Source: Bradyrhizobium diazoefficiens (GTDB lineage: Bacteria > Pseudomonadota > Alphaproteobacteria > Rhizobiales > Xanthobacteraceae). Taken from it: a DNA stretch of 64,000 bases. A program made the translations under genes and the position numbers. The DNA lies in contig NZ_JAENXS010000006.1 in NCBI RefSeq assembly GCF_016612535.1, positions 96,544-160,543 of the forward strand, written 5' to 3'. The notes under the pieces are model-generated. The model searched no databases, had not been told where the DNA came from, and worked only from the letters and a program-made list of their open reading frames with translations. Shown here in pieces: positions 35,681 to 45,509 of the stretch. Numbering within the stretch: position 1 is the stretch's first letter; each line of letters opens with the position of its first letter.

Positions 35681-37072
35681 TCATGCCGGCACTTTGCTGA
35701 GGTCGCCTAATGGGGTCGCTTGATTTCGCTTCGCTCCATCCGTCGTGAGCGCCGCCAAATAGTGAGCAAAGAGCGATATCGTTCGGGTGTGCGAATCAAG
35801 GGAACTCTTGTCGCTCCGTCCCGCCAGCCAATCGTCAAACAGCCTTTTGCGGCCAGCGCCGAGATCAGCGTTTCGGACAAGCGTGTCCCGCGCGGGATAA
35901 GTCCGTTCGCGTAAAACTACGCCTCCGAGGAAGCCGGCATTCCGCCATACCGTGATGTGCGCCTCCCTTCGCAGTTGCGGATGACCTTCCACGCTTAACT
36001 GTGGGCGCTTGAAGATCCTGGCCTCGATCGCTGCGAAGGGACCGATATTCAAGCGAATGGTCTCGGACCCGTACCGTCCGTTCTTGTTGTAAATATCGGC
36101 CGGCAGTTGCCGCCAATTGCGCAACGACACGCTGGTCTGCAGAAGGTCGAGGCGAAACAGGCAGACGGTCTCGCGGCTTCCGGGACGCCTTGCGGCTCCA
36201 GACGAGACAATATCCGTCTCACCCCAGAACGGTGGCGCCGGAAACTGTGCAGCGCCTGGCGCATCGCCACGAAGCCTGCGGACCGCATCCGGGCCAACCT
36301 GCCCGACCTGGTCGGCGGCGGTCGCCCGGTGGACATCAAGCTCGACCGCCAGCCTCCCGAAGTGGTCCTCATTGTGAGCCAGCAGACCGGAGAGAATATC
36401 GATGTAGTGATAACCGGAATGGCAAAGCATTCCGTAGCCGTAGCGGTAAGGATGGTCCTCCCGGGAGAGGATCTCCTCCTCCGTGTTCCAGACTCCCGCG
36501 TGATGCTCGACACCGATGTAGGTGACCGGCGTGCCGAGGTTTCGGGAGGCGCGGCGCGCATAGCGTCCAATTAATTCATACACTGCGTTGTAGCGGCGCG
36601 GCGTCATGACCACGCAACGGCCGCCAGTCCGATCGCAGATTTCCTTGAGCTCGGCTACCGCATCAACGAGACGGTCCGCTGTAGGGCGTCCATTCGACCC
36701 CATCGGAAGAACGACGGGCTTGTCGACCAGGCAATCAAGGCCAAGTCCAAGAGCCGCGCGAAGGTAGCCCAAATGAGCCTTGGGTTCGGTCGAGACGATG
36801 ACTTTTGCGCCGGGACGTGCAAGAGCCGTCAGGACGTCCTCCCCATGGCCGGAATACCAGATCGCCCGTCGCCGGAGATCGGGTACCCATGAGAGGCCCG
36901 CCGGCTTGCAAATGCGGGTCCGGAAAAAGGCATCCACATCGTCTCGCGCACTGTCGAGCTCGACGACATGGAAGGCCGATGCTCGACCGCTGGCCACGGC
37001 ATCCTCGATCAGAGGAATATATTTCGCCCGGGCATAAGCACCGAGCCCGACGAGAATGATATCTCCTCGCAT
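35681..37072 (-). CDS. Gfo/Idh/MocA-family oxidoreductase
   Basis: The 463-residue protein has an N-terminal Rossmann domain (IILVGLGAYARAKYIPLIED), the VIVSTEPKAHLGYLRAALGL then DCLVDKPVVLP block with the conserved Lys of the E/D-K-P motif, and HSGYHYIDI supplying the His/Asp pair of the second domain. These NAD(P)-dependent enzymes oxidise or reduce sugars, cyclitols and amino-acid-like alcohols. At 463 residues it is longer than typical (330-400). ATG 37,072 is preferred because it begins directly before the Rossmann strand; an upstream frame to 37,249 would add 59 unlikely residues overlapping the next gene. Second gene of the cluster. Confidence 0.8.
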   Translation of the reverse strand: MRGDIILVGLGAYARAKYIPLIEDAVASGRASAFHVVELDSARDDVDAFFRTRICKPAGLSWVPDLRRRAIWYSGHGEDVLTALARPGAKVIVSTEPKAHLGYLRAALGLGLDCLVDKPVVLPMGSNGRPTADRLVDAVAELKEICDRTGGRCVVMTPRRYNAVYELIGRYARRASRNLGTPVTYIGVEHHAGVWNTEEEILSREDHPYRYGYGMLCHSGYHYIDILSGLLAHNEDHFGRLAVELDVHRATAADQVGQVGPDAVRRLRGDAPGAAQFPAPPFWGETDIVSSGAARRPGSRETVCLFRLDLLQTSVSLRNWRQLPADIYNKNGRYGSETIRLNIGPFAAIEARIFKRPQLSVEGHPQLRREAHITVWRNAGFLGGVVLRERTYPARDTLVRNADLGAGRKRLFDDWLAGRSDKSSLDSHTRTISLFAHYLAALTTDGAKRNQATPLGDLSKVPA

Positions 37073-37229
37073 GCCTTCTGATACTCTCTCACTTTTCTCA
37101 ATCAGAACTTCGGATGCGATGAGGGCAGACACTTGGTCGACCTGACGGATGCTGATAGGGTGAGATACTGCCTCCTCGCACGCCGAGAACCGCCGATATG
37201 GAGACGCCTTGAGTCCATCGATCGCTACG

Positions 37230-38258
37230 TCATGCGCAGGCGAGCGCACGGTTCTCGATATTCTTCAGGAGGGCGACCTGGCTCGGGCATTGGCCGCAGC
37301 CGCTGTTCGCCCGAAATTTCTTCAGAGCCGGCGAGGTACGCCAAACCTTCTCCAGGTCGAATTCCGGCGATCGGATATTGCCGAGGAGGAACTCGCGGCT
37401 ATCGGGATCCCCGACGACGAAGGAACAGGGATACAAATCGCCGTTTGTAGAGAGGTAGACCGCGGTGGCACCACAGTCGCATTCGGTATATCTGACGTTT
37501 GGCCGCGGCTGCGAGGTATCGACGAAAATCGGCGGCGGCAGTTCAAGTTGCGCAGAGCTGGGCTGCGCAGCAATCTCCATCAGGGCTTCTTGCAGCTCTC
37601 GAATTTCGTCAGCCGATCCCAAGAGCGCATCCTCATTGCCGAGGGCAACGCCCGAGGCGAACATCGGCTTGACCCTGAAGGAGTAGACGCCGATTGACGA
37701 CAGGAGCCGGTAGGCGTCAAGCGCCTCACCGATGTTGTGCCGGTTGGCAGTCATCCTGGCCTGCACCAAGGCCCCGCAATTGGCCGCCTCAGCCATCTGC
37801 CGGAGCGCAGAATCGTAAACCCCCGCCTTGCCCCGGAAGCGGTCCACCGTGTTTCGCTTCGCACCGTCAAAACTGAACTGGAACGTCAGCTTCTCGCGAT
37901 CGTCAAAGAACGAGGCGACGTCACAAATTGGCACTTGGCCGAGACCCCCTGTATTCAGCTGGACGTGAAGCCCCCGCTTGTTTGCACGGGCCATCACGGC
38001 TGCCGTGCGAGGAAACACGTGCTTGAGAAGCGGCTCGCCACCCGTCAATGAGACTTTTCTCAGCGAATACTTGTCGACGAGAAGGTCCACGAACTCCTTC
38101 ATCTCCTCGATGGATAGTTGTGATGGCTCCAAAAGCCGCTTGTATTGATCCCGATACTCTTCGGGAACATAGCAGTGCTCGCAATGAAGATTGCAGTAGA
38201 AGGACACACAAATTCTCGCGTGGTTGAAGACAATGGGTAGTGGATGGTCGCTTGGCAT
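37230..38258 (-). CDS. Radical SAM protein with SPASM-like C-terminal Cys domain
   Basis: A 342-residue protein with the SAM-binding cluster C22-NLH-C26-EH-C29, the KVSLTGGEPLL glycine motif (~68-78) and a C-terminal Cys set (C260, C262, C278, C321, C324, C341) around YLSTNGDLYPCSF and SGCGQCPSQ, the pattern of SPASM auxiliary-cluster domains. Such proteins modify peptides or small molecules by radical chemistry. No precursor peptide is evident next to it. The ATG at 38,258 has gggagg five bases upstream. First gene of the six-gene minus-strand cluster. Confidence 0.85.
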   Translation of the reverse strand: MPSDHPLPIVFNHARICVSFYCNLHCEHCYVPEEYRDQYKRLLEPSQLSIEEMKEFVDLLVDKYSLRKVSLTGGEPLLKHVFPRTAAVMARANKRGLHVQLNTGGLGQVPICDVASFFDDREKLTFQFSFDGAKRNTVDRFRGKAGVYDSALRQMAEAANCGALVQARMTANRHNIGEALDAYRLLSSIGVYSFRVKPMFASGVALGNEDALLGSADEIRELQEALMEIAAQPSSAQLELPPPIFVDTSQPRPNVRYTECDCGATAVYLSTNGDLYPCSFVVGDPDSREFLLGNIRSPEFDLEKVWRTSPALKKFRANSGCGQCPSQVALLKNIENRALACA

Positions 38259-39135
38259 GGCATCCTCCCGGCTTTCTGCCAGAAAGGTTGCAGCAGGATT
38301 TATGCCAGTGCGACGCGCCGAATCGCTGACGACTTTGATGGTGCAATGTCGCATTCAAAACAGCTTGGCGGATTCGCGACATCAGGCGTGTTTGGTTTGA
38401 GACAGACGCACGCGCACGCTCCCCAGTCACCAAGCGGGTCTACAAACTTCCAACAGCGCGCCCGGCTCCATCGGCGTTTTCAGCCGCGGCATTGGCAGCG
38501 ATGAGCAATTCATGTCCTACCCAATAAAAGTCGCCTCATCCGTCCCACCGACCACAACGCGTCGATGAGCAGAGCGCGGTCAGCGAGCGCCAATTACGGG
38601 AACAGCTCTTCTTGCGCGTTACGGAGCAGCGACTTCTGACACTTCCTACTAGTGGGGGAAGCCGGCGTAACCAGAACGAGTTGTCGCGTAACACCCGTTC
38701 GATTTCTCTCGGGATTAGCGAAGCCCGTTAAGCCCGTCACGGCGTGCAAGAGACGATGTCGGACGCGCGTTCGTAAACCACGCCTCGCATCGGCTTCGCG
38801 AGTGGCACACCGATTGCTGAAACGAAGAAGCCGCCGGCAATACGGTGGGTCGATTCCGAAGTTGCCAATGAAGCTAGCCCGATGACTCCTGATGTTTGCG
38901 CCGACGAGACAATGTCGACGTTGGCGCTACCTTCGTCAAGCGGCTCGCTGTCGCTTGCAAACAGCAACGGACCACGACGCGTTTGCTGCAGGTCGGCGCC
39001 AAGCGGACCGTTCTAACGAGAGGCAGATATTGGCGCGTTGCAACCCAACGATCCTGTGCCGCCGACGTTTGAGCCATATGGATCCGGCAGAGGTTCGCTG
39101 AGATGCATACCATCGAGCTTAGAAGGATGATGATC
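38259..39135. other. Cluster promoter side and gene-poor gap
   Basis: About 880 bases. The left end should hold the promoter of the radical SAM cluster. I looked for a small precursor-peptide ORF upstream of the radical SAM gene and saw none with a ribosome-binding site. The rest has short frames without domains. Confidence 0.35.
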
Positions 39136-39390
39136 ATGAAGCTCGACGAACCTCCTTCGTGCAGGCCCGCAGCGCCGACCGTCTTTGTTGGCAAGAACCG
39201 TCGCGGCAACTGGATTGCCTGCGAGCAGAACGGCATTTTTGGCGGCTTCTTCGTGAACCGCGCCGAAGCATTGAAGTACGCATTGCGCGAGAATGGTTAT
39301 CATCCAGAAACGATCGTCGAGCTGTCACATGAAATCGAGCTCGATGTTTCCGTCAGTCCGGACATCATGGGTACGACGTGCGTAGCTTGA
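39136..39390 (+). CDS. Small conserved-looking hypothetical protein
   Basis: An 84-residue protein starting at the third of three clustered ATGs, which sits nine bases after agaagg. The core VFVGKNRRGNWIACEQNGIF then GGFFVNRAEALKYALRENGY resembles small DUF2188-like proteins, in which a W-x-V/A strand is followed by a helix with the pattern (A)EAhxYA. Cytosolic, no cysteines paired. It stands alone, with a pdxA pseudogene downstream. Function unknown. Confidence 0.55.
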   Translation: MKLDEPPSCRPAAPTVFVGKNRRGNWIACEQNGIFGGFFVNRAEALKYALRENGYHPETIVELSHEIELDVSVSPDIMGTTCVA

Positions 39391-39662
39391 TCCGTCGAGG
39401 GGGCGATTGAGCAGGGTGACCGCCTGAGGTTCTTTTCTGGTCGACGAGGGGCGGCAGTCGCTGATATCACGGTTGCGCACGGCTAGCATGTCACCGAGGT
39501 GACGCGCCTAATCATGCCGGATCTGCCGCGCTCGATCATTCGAGGCCCGCCGCTGGGTCGGCCTCGCAGTGATATCGAAATCGGAGCCCACGGCGCACCG
39601 AAAGTGTGACGCACGCTGCTCAAACGATAATAGGTTGGGCTTCGAGACCACGACACGAGACC

Positions 39663-40180
39663 CATCCGCATCTTGCCATTACCCTAGGCGATCTCGCCCG
39701 CATCGGCCCGGAGATCATCACCAAGGCCTGACATACGCTGCGATCGCGAATCGAAACGAGTGTCCTGCGGCTGTTGATCATTGGCAGCGGTCGGGCGCTG
39801 AAGAGCACCGCCACACAGTTGGAAGCGAAACCCGACAAAGGAATGGCCGAATTTCTACCTTCTCCAGGCCGATGAAGAGGACGAGCCGATCAAAGGAGAG
39901 TGCTGTCGGCCGACGCAGCCTCTTCGCGTTCAAGGCCGTAGAGGGCGCGTTCAACTGACCCTGCCCGACGCACCGGCGACATCGTGACCACACCCTTGCA
40001 CGAGGAGGCTCTGAACAGGCTATCACTATCCCGGCCATACCGAGATGCTAGCCGCGCTCAGGGGCATCAAGGGCTCAGTGATGATGCTGCCGGACGACAG
40101 CATGCGCCTCAGTCATGTCTCCACGCGGATCTGATTAAAGCTGAAACCCATGCCACGCCTAATTTGCGCGCTCATTAAGT
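39663..40180 (+). pseudogene. pdxA-family pseudogene
   Basis: Fragments in shifting frames match 4-hydroxythreonine-4-phosphate dehydrogenase: HPHLAITLGDLARIGPEIIT at the start, DIVTTPLHEEALNR in the middle, and HTEMLAALRGIKGSVMMLPD then MRLSHVSTRI. Several frameshifts and stops, and the 3' third is missing. It could be a PdxA2-type paralogue from a C4-sugar-acid pathway rather than vitamin B6 synthesis. Confidence 0.75.
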
Positions 40181-40615
40181 GAGCGGTGTTCTACCCGCTT
40201 CTCGTCGTGAGCGATCTCCCCGATCGGGCGAAACGCCTCGGTCAGTTTGGCTCCCCTGGCGAAGCAGCTTCAGCCAGACGAGACTGACGAGCACGATCGG
40301 CCAGCGCGAAATCGTTTGGTGTGCCCTACGCTTCCGCGCGTGTTTCAGGCGCTATCGCGATCGACACGAGGCAAGCACCCTTGCGATATGCACATTTGCG
40401 TGCGGTTGGAGGAACACAGCAGTAGTCCACCTCTGAAGTAACGCAATCCGCGATGTACGCGCCCAGCGCGTTGGCCTAGCCCGCATCATTGCACGCGAAT
40501 ATGTGCGCATGCCTCTAGGACAACAAATTGACTCATCCTTGCGGCCTGATGAACGGCTGACCATCCGGTGCTGCACTGCAACTTCTGTAGGTTTGTCAAT
40601 TTGGCTAACGTCGAC
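40181..40615. other. Gap with no recognisable gene
   Basis: About 435 bases after the pdxA remnant; short frames only. Convergent with the CoA-transferase gene end. Confidence 0.35.
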
Positions 40616-43060
40616 TTATGACGAAACTTTCTTTGATTTTGCGAGCTCCGCGTCCGATAGCATCTGGGTGCCGATGATGCCCTCCTTTGCCAAGTGACCG
40701 ATCTCGGTGTCGGAGAGCTCGAGAAGCCCTGATAGGATCTCTTTATTATGTTGTCCCAGCGTCGGTGCCGCTGTGCGGATCGCATATGGCCGCGCACCTT
40801 CACGAATCGGTATCGAGGGTTGCGGATGCGGGCCAATGAAAGCGCGTTCGACTTCATGCAGAAATGCACGGGACTTGAGATGTGGATCGTTGAGCAGGTC
40901 AATTGGCAGGTGAGCCACGCCGGCGGCGACCCTTGTGGCCTGCAACTCGGACATCGCCAGATCCGCATTCCGGCTGAGCGTCCAGGCTTCGATAGCTCTC
41001 TCGATCAGATCCTCGATCCCGCGGCGGGCTTCCGCGGATTTCAGCGATGTGTCTGTGGCCCAGTCTGGCCGGCCGATCAGAACGGCGAGTCGCTGCCACA
41101 TGTCGTCATCGGTCGCGGCTACCATGATCCAGTTGTCCACACCCACACACCGGAAGCAGCCGTGCGGCACAAACTGAGGATGTCGATTGCCGTATCTTGT
41201 CGGCGGCAGACCGCCGATCGACTGAACGGTGATCCATGGCGCCGCGAAGGGCATCATGCATTCGATCTGCGCCAAATCGATGAACTGCCCCTGACCACTG
41301 CTGCGGGCGTGAATCAACGCGACCAGAACCGCGGCGCAGCCGTTGAGCCCACCGACCGGATCTCCGAAGGCAGTGTGGCTCATAACGGGTGGCCCACCGG
41401 GGATTCCGACTACGCCCGGCAATCCCGATGCCTGTTCGAGAGTCGATCCGTACGCCCGGCAATCGCGATGGACGCTGTTCGAACCAAAGGCTGACATCGA
41501 CATCATGACGATGCGAGGATTGAGCGCTTTGAGAACGTCGTAACCAAGCCCGAGCCTTCGCAGGACATCGACGGAAAAATTGTCAGCGACAATATCAGCT
41601 CGCGCCAACAGCCGTTTGGCGAGAGCGAGACCTTGCGGCCGCGTCAGGTCGAGTGTGATACCGCGCTTGTTGCGATTCATGATACAGAAGCGCACCGCCT
41701 TTTCGTACATTTGACCGTCAACGTAAGCAGCCCGCCTGTCAACGCCGCGCCACCAATCTGGATATTGTATGGCCTCGATCTTGATTACATCTGCACCGAG
41801 ATCAGCCAGCGTGCGCGTACACAATGGCCCCGCCCAGCCCATCGTGAAGTCGATTACTTGAATCCCAGCCAAAGGCTGCCTGCGGGGATCGGCACAGCCA
41901 GATGAACCCGCCGCATTGAAGGACGGATTTGTTCGGTTCCTTGCGAAAGCCTGCTGCTCGCCGGGAGCCGGAACCTTGCCGCCTCGACGAGGGCCCGTCA
42001 ATGTCAGGCGCTGCATCGAACCAACAGTTAAGCCCTCTTCTTCGCCAAGCAACACGGGCACAATCGCGCCACGCGCGCTTTTCTCGGTGTCGAGTAGCAA
42101 ATCAGATATTTCGGGTACTGGCACGATCGGAATCTTCCGTTGCAGTCCCTCTACAAACCACTCCTGCGCCGTCCGGGCTTTAAGCTTCGGCAGAAACTGT
42201 CTTTCGATCTCGTCCACGTATGGCAGACGATCTGCACCGAGGACCAGACCCGGATCATCACGTAACTCCGATAAACCGAGCATATCGCAGAATGATCGCC
42301 ATTGCGCAGGCGTTAACGTTGTAACTCCGAGCCATCCTTTTTTGGTTTCGTAAATGCCGGCCGGAAACATCGGCCAGAAGCGGTTAATGCCGATCCGGCG
42401 TGTCATTTCGTCTCGAACATGGGCTTCGAACATGTGATTCTCGCTGAGAGCGAGGTTCGCTTCAAAAATGCTGACCGACCACGATCGCCCTGCCCCACCC
42501 TGCGTCCGAGCAACAATCGAAGAAGCCACGGCTATGAAAGCCCAGAGGCCTGCAAGGATGCCCGTCTGGAAATCCGGAGCGTACAACGGCGGCCCCTCAA
42601 CCGGACCGACCAGCTTGATGAGCCCGGCTAGCGCACGTACCGTCGAATCAGTTGCCGCGAATCCTGCATAGGGCCCGCGGCTGCCGAACCAGCTCGCTTC
42701 GATGTAGATCAAGCTGGGACGACGTTGCCGGATGGTGGCGACATTAATGGACTGGCAATCTGCGGGATCGACATCGCGACCGTCGATCAGAATGTCACAG
42801 CTTTCAAGTAATGCCATCAACCTCGTCATCGCGTGTTGGTCGGCCGGATCGATGATAACGCTTGACTTGTTGAAGTTCAGGAAAGCAAACCACGCGCTTT
42901 GGCCCCCCGGCGTCAGTGGCGCGGCGCGGCGAAGTGGGTCCCCTGGGGGCGGCTCGATTTTCTGAACATCGGCGCCAAAATCGGCAAACAACCGTGCGCA
43001 ATAGCTTGTTGTGGCCGAGCTTCCGATCTCAACGACTCGCAGACCTGAAAACACTCCCAT
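40616..43060 (-). CDS. Tandem CaiB/BaiF (family III) CoA-transferase
   Basis: The 814-residue protein is two family III CoA-transferase domains in one chain. The first opens with LRVVEIGSSATTSYCARLFADFGADVQKIEPP (residues ~7-38) and the second with IQVIDFTMGWAGPLCTRTLADLGADVIKIE (~407-436); the second has NRNKRGITLDLTRPQG and HTAFGDPVGGLNG with the expected catalytic Asp, while the first has LYAPDFQTGILAG. These enzymes move CoA between acyl groups through a mixed anhydride and glutamyl/aspartyl-CoA. Fused double-domain forms occur but are less common than single ~400-residue ones. Start supported by ggag six bases upstream. No partner gene nearby; substrate unknown. Confidence 0.85.
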   Translation of the reverse strand: MGVFSGLRVVEIGSSATTSYCARLFADFGADVQKIEPPPGDPLRRAAPLTPGGQSAWFAFLNFNKSSVIIDPADQHAMTRLMALLESCDILIDGRDVDPADCQSINVATIRQRRPSLIYIEASWFGSRGPYAGFAATDSTVRALAGLIKLVGPVEGPPLYAPDFQTGILAGLWAFIAVASSIVARTQGGAGRSWSVSIFEANLALSENHMFEAHVRDEMTRRIGINRFWPMFPAGIYETKKGWLGVTTLTPAQWRSFCDMLGLSELRDDPGLVLGADRLPYVDEIERQFLPKLKARTAQEWFVEGLQRKIPIVPVPEISDLLLDTEKSARGAIVPVLLGEEEGLTVGSMQRLTLTGPRRGGKVPAPGEQQAFARNRTNPSFNAAGSSGCADPRRQPLAGIQVIDFTMGWAGPLCTRTLADLGADVIKIEAIQYPDWWRGVDRRAAYVDGQMYEKAVRFCIMNRNKRGITLDLTRPQGLALAKRLLARADIVADNFSVDVLRRLGLGYDVLKALNPRIVMMSMSAFGSNSVHRDCRAYGSTLEQASGLPGVVGIPGGPPVMSHTAFGDPVGGLNGCAAVLVALIHARSSGQGQFIDLAQIECMMPFAAPWITVQSIGGLPPTRYGNRHPQFVPHGCFRCVGVDNWIMVAATDDDMWQRLAVLIGRPDWATDTSLKSAEARRGIEDLIERAIEAWTLSRNADLAMSELQATRVAAGVAHLPIDLLNDPHLKSRAFLHEVERAFIGPHPQPSIPIREGARPYAIRTAAPTLGQHNKEILSGLLELSDTEIGHLAKEGIIGTQMLSDAELAKSKKVSS

Positions 43061-44219
43061 GATGACTCCAAAGTTCCGACCATGCTGCTGCCACGAATCA
43101 TTGCCTGTTAAGCGATAGGACGCTGTCGATGCGCAGAGGACGGCGCGGCTTTACTAGGCACCGACGCGTGGATGGTTTGCGATTGGCCCGAGGTGGCGGC
43201 AACGTGACCAAGGGAACCGGCTCGGTACACGGCTGCCGAATGATAGCATAAGCAAGATTCTTGATCGATTTTGGATGGGGACACTCGCGAACTCAGACCA
43301 TCAGCATTCAAGATCGATGCTGTTCACGGGCCAATTTTACACACTGCATTCCACACCAACAGTAAGTCTCTTAACCGCACCTACACGTCCAAGTGTTGAT
43401 GGCTCTCCGAGCAACAAGCAAGGACTGCGCCAGCGCGGACTGCGGTGGAGCAATAGCTGCTGCGGAATTGGATGACGTGAACCCGGCCGGTGTTGTCGGA
43501 ATGTTTGACATCAGAATACATCTACAGAGAGAGGCGTTTTGTTCTTATTGAGAAGAACGTAAAGCTGTAAAGTACGCAGCGGCTTTGCAACCGCCTATTT
43601 CGTACGCCACGCCATGTATGCCCCATTGAAGACGTGCGTTGTTCCAATCCGAGAAGAGCAGCTCACAGTCAGTGGGTAAAAGTTTGCGAGCAGGCGAGTT
43701 TGTGGTGCCGAGCGAGGCGCGCATCAAAAGCTCTGCGAACGTCGGGCGATCGCTCGAATAAGGAAGGAAGCCGGTGCGGTCCCTTCCAGCAGGCATCGAC
43801 GAAGGCAGCTGGCTAGCCGACGACTCGGCTGCCTAACGAGGACGATGCGCACTGATCCATCAGATTAACGCGCAGTGGGCTCGAATCCGCTGGTCGGACA
43901 TACAATTGGTGGGATTGTTGAGGTTCAAGTCCGAAGTGAAAATTGATTTGATTGAGTGCGCCCCACTAAGCACCGGTGCAATATGCCCGATCCCAGCCTT
44001 GGCACCGGCGCTTCGGCTCCAAAGGGCGGCAAAGGCGTCGGACACGTCCGAGCGGGCGGGGACAACCCCTTGCGAGTATTTATTCTCGGCAACGATGCGC
44101 GAAGGACGTTGGCCTGAAAAGTAAAAACATGCCTCGAAGTCGAAGACCGACCTGGGACCTGGCGAACCTTCATGTTGTTGCATAGAGCCTTCACGAGCTA
44201 TTCCGCGCGAGCGTCATCG
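43061..44219. other. Gene-poor gap
   Basis: About 1.16 kb with only domain-free short frames. An open minus frame (43,860-44,183) ends in LNLNNPTNCMSDQRIRAHC, unrecognised. A ggctcgaatccgctgg stretch at 43,878 superficially resembles a tRNA T-arm but lacks the rest of a tRNA. Confidence 0.4.
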
Positions 44220-45509
44220 TTATCTGACGGAACGGGCCGGTCCTTCTGGGGGGGCGGCGGTCGTGTCACTCATTCCCAAGATGCAGTCGCACAACCGCTC
44301 TATATCGCGGGTCTCATGATCGGCCGTAATACACACTCGGATCCCCGCCCTTCCCTGCGCAACGGTGGGGAAGAACGTCACCGACGTATAGAACCCAGCA
44401 TCGAGAAGCTCTCTTGCGATTGCAATCGCCTTGGCTTCTGATCCTGTTGCGATCATTCTGATCGGAAGTGAATTGCCTTGCTCTGCAGTTAAGACGCGAC
44501 GGTCAAAGAGCTCGATGCGTTGCGTCAACCGCCTCTGCCGCTGACCGAGTTCTTCCGAACGGTGAATCTTGCACGAGCCAAGTGCCGCTCCAACTGCCGC
44601 TAGATTGGGAGGTACCGAGAATGCGTAGGGGACGGAATACCGTCGAAACAGAGCCTCCTGGTCGGGCGTCCCGAGCATCAACATGCCGCCTGATGCGCCG
44701 AACCCCTTGCCCAGTGAGGCTGCTATGATCGTCCGGTCACCGAGCCGGTGCGGAAACTGGGAGCGAGCAAATCCTTCACCGTGCCGTCCAAATAGCGATG
44801 TGCCATGTGCATCGTCGATGTAAAGAAAGAGGCCATAGCGCTCCTGAAGTTGATGCAGTTCGTTGATCGGCGAATGGCCTCCCATGGAGTACACTCCATC
44901 GCATACATAGGCGACCACCGGCTCCTGGCGGCACAGGCGTTCGAGAGCGTCAATGTCGTTGTGCGCAATCGTTTCCACCCGTGTTTCATCAGCGACCACG
45001 GGCTTGTGATAGGCGAGCGAGACGTGCGCAATGCGATCGAACACAACGACTGGTTTCCTTCCGCCCGTTAGTTGGCCAGATGCAAGGAGGGGCATTGCGC
45101 CTAAATTGGCGAGCATGACTGTGGAATAGGTAAGCACGCGCGCGCAGAACATATCTGACAGCGTTGCTTCAAGCTCTGCGAGGAGGTCGAAATTGAGTCG
45201 CGTTCGCGCGCAGGACCAGTGCAATGATCGATGCGCCTCTATCGCCTCTATCGCGCCAGCGACGATCACGGGATGGTTGTCGAGGCCCAAGTAAGAGCAT
45301 CGCACGAAATCAATCACCTGCGGTCGACTTTCAAGCGAGCCGGAACCCAAAGCAAAAGCCCGTCCGATCGTTGAGCGTCCATGGATACCCATGAGGCCGG
45401 CCGCATGGGCCGCATCGAAATACCTCCTGCTCTCCTCGATCACGTAGGCGGTGTTACGAAAATGTCCGGTCGGCCGACCACCTCTAGAGAGCACATCTTG
45501 TTGCTGCAT
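44220..45509 (-). CDS. Alpha-oxoamine synthase-family PLP enzyme (BioF/CqsA-like)
   Basis: The 429-residue fold-type I PLP enzyme joins an acyl-CoA to an amino acid with decarboxylation. Family marks: FVRCSYLGLDNHPVI, TYSTVMLANLG, VCDGVYSMGGHSP, the Asp/His pair in IDDAHGTSLFG, and the PLP lysine in SLGKGFGASGG. It lacks the bio, hemA or kbl context that would name it and reads closer to the BioF/KBL/CqsA side than to ALA synthase. ATG 45,509 is preferred for the ggaga six bases upstream, over 45,521. Products of such orphan enzymes include alpha-amino ketones used as signals or sphingoid-like bases; which applies here is unknown. Confidence 0.8.
   Translation of the reverse strand: MQQQDVLSRGGRPTGHFRNTAYVIEESRRYFDAAHAAGLMGIHGRSTIGRAFALGSGSLESRPQVIDFVRCSYLGLDNHPVIVAGAIEAIEAHRSLHWSCARTRLNFDLLAELEATLSDMFCARVLTYSTVMLANLGAMPLLASGQLTGGRKPVVVFDRIAHVSLAYHKPVVADETRVETIAHNDIDALERLCRQEPVVAYVCDGVYSMGGHSPINELHQLQERYGLFLYIDDAHGTSLFGRHGEGFARSQFPHRLGDRTIIAASLGKGFGASGGMLMLGTPDQEALFRRYSVPYAFSVPPNLAAVGAALGSCKIHRSEELGQRQRRLTQRIELFDRRVLTAEQGNSLPIRMIATGSEAKAIAIARELLDAGFYTSVTFFPTVAQGRAGIRVCITADHETRDIERLCDCILGMSDTTAAPPEGPARSVR

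Noticed and set aside
43490..43525. Possible NifA-type site (tgt...aca)
   Set aside because: The spacing is eleven rather than ten bases and no -24/-12 promoter is visible downstream.
43877..43930. tRNA-like T-arm (ggctcgaatcc) and ggttcaagtcc nearby
   Set aside because: The stem pairs poorly, the loop has the wrong length and no acceptor, D or anticodon arms are present, so neither a tRNA nor a convincing att site can be called.
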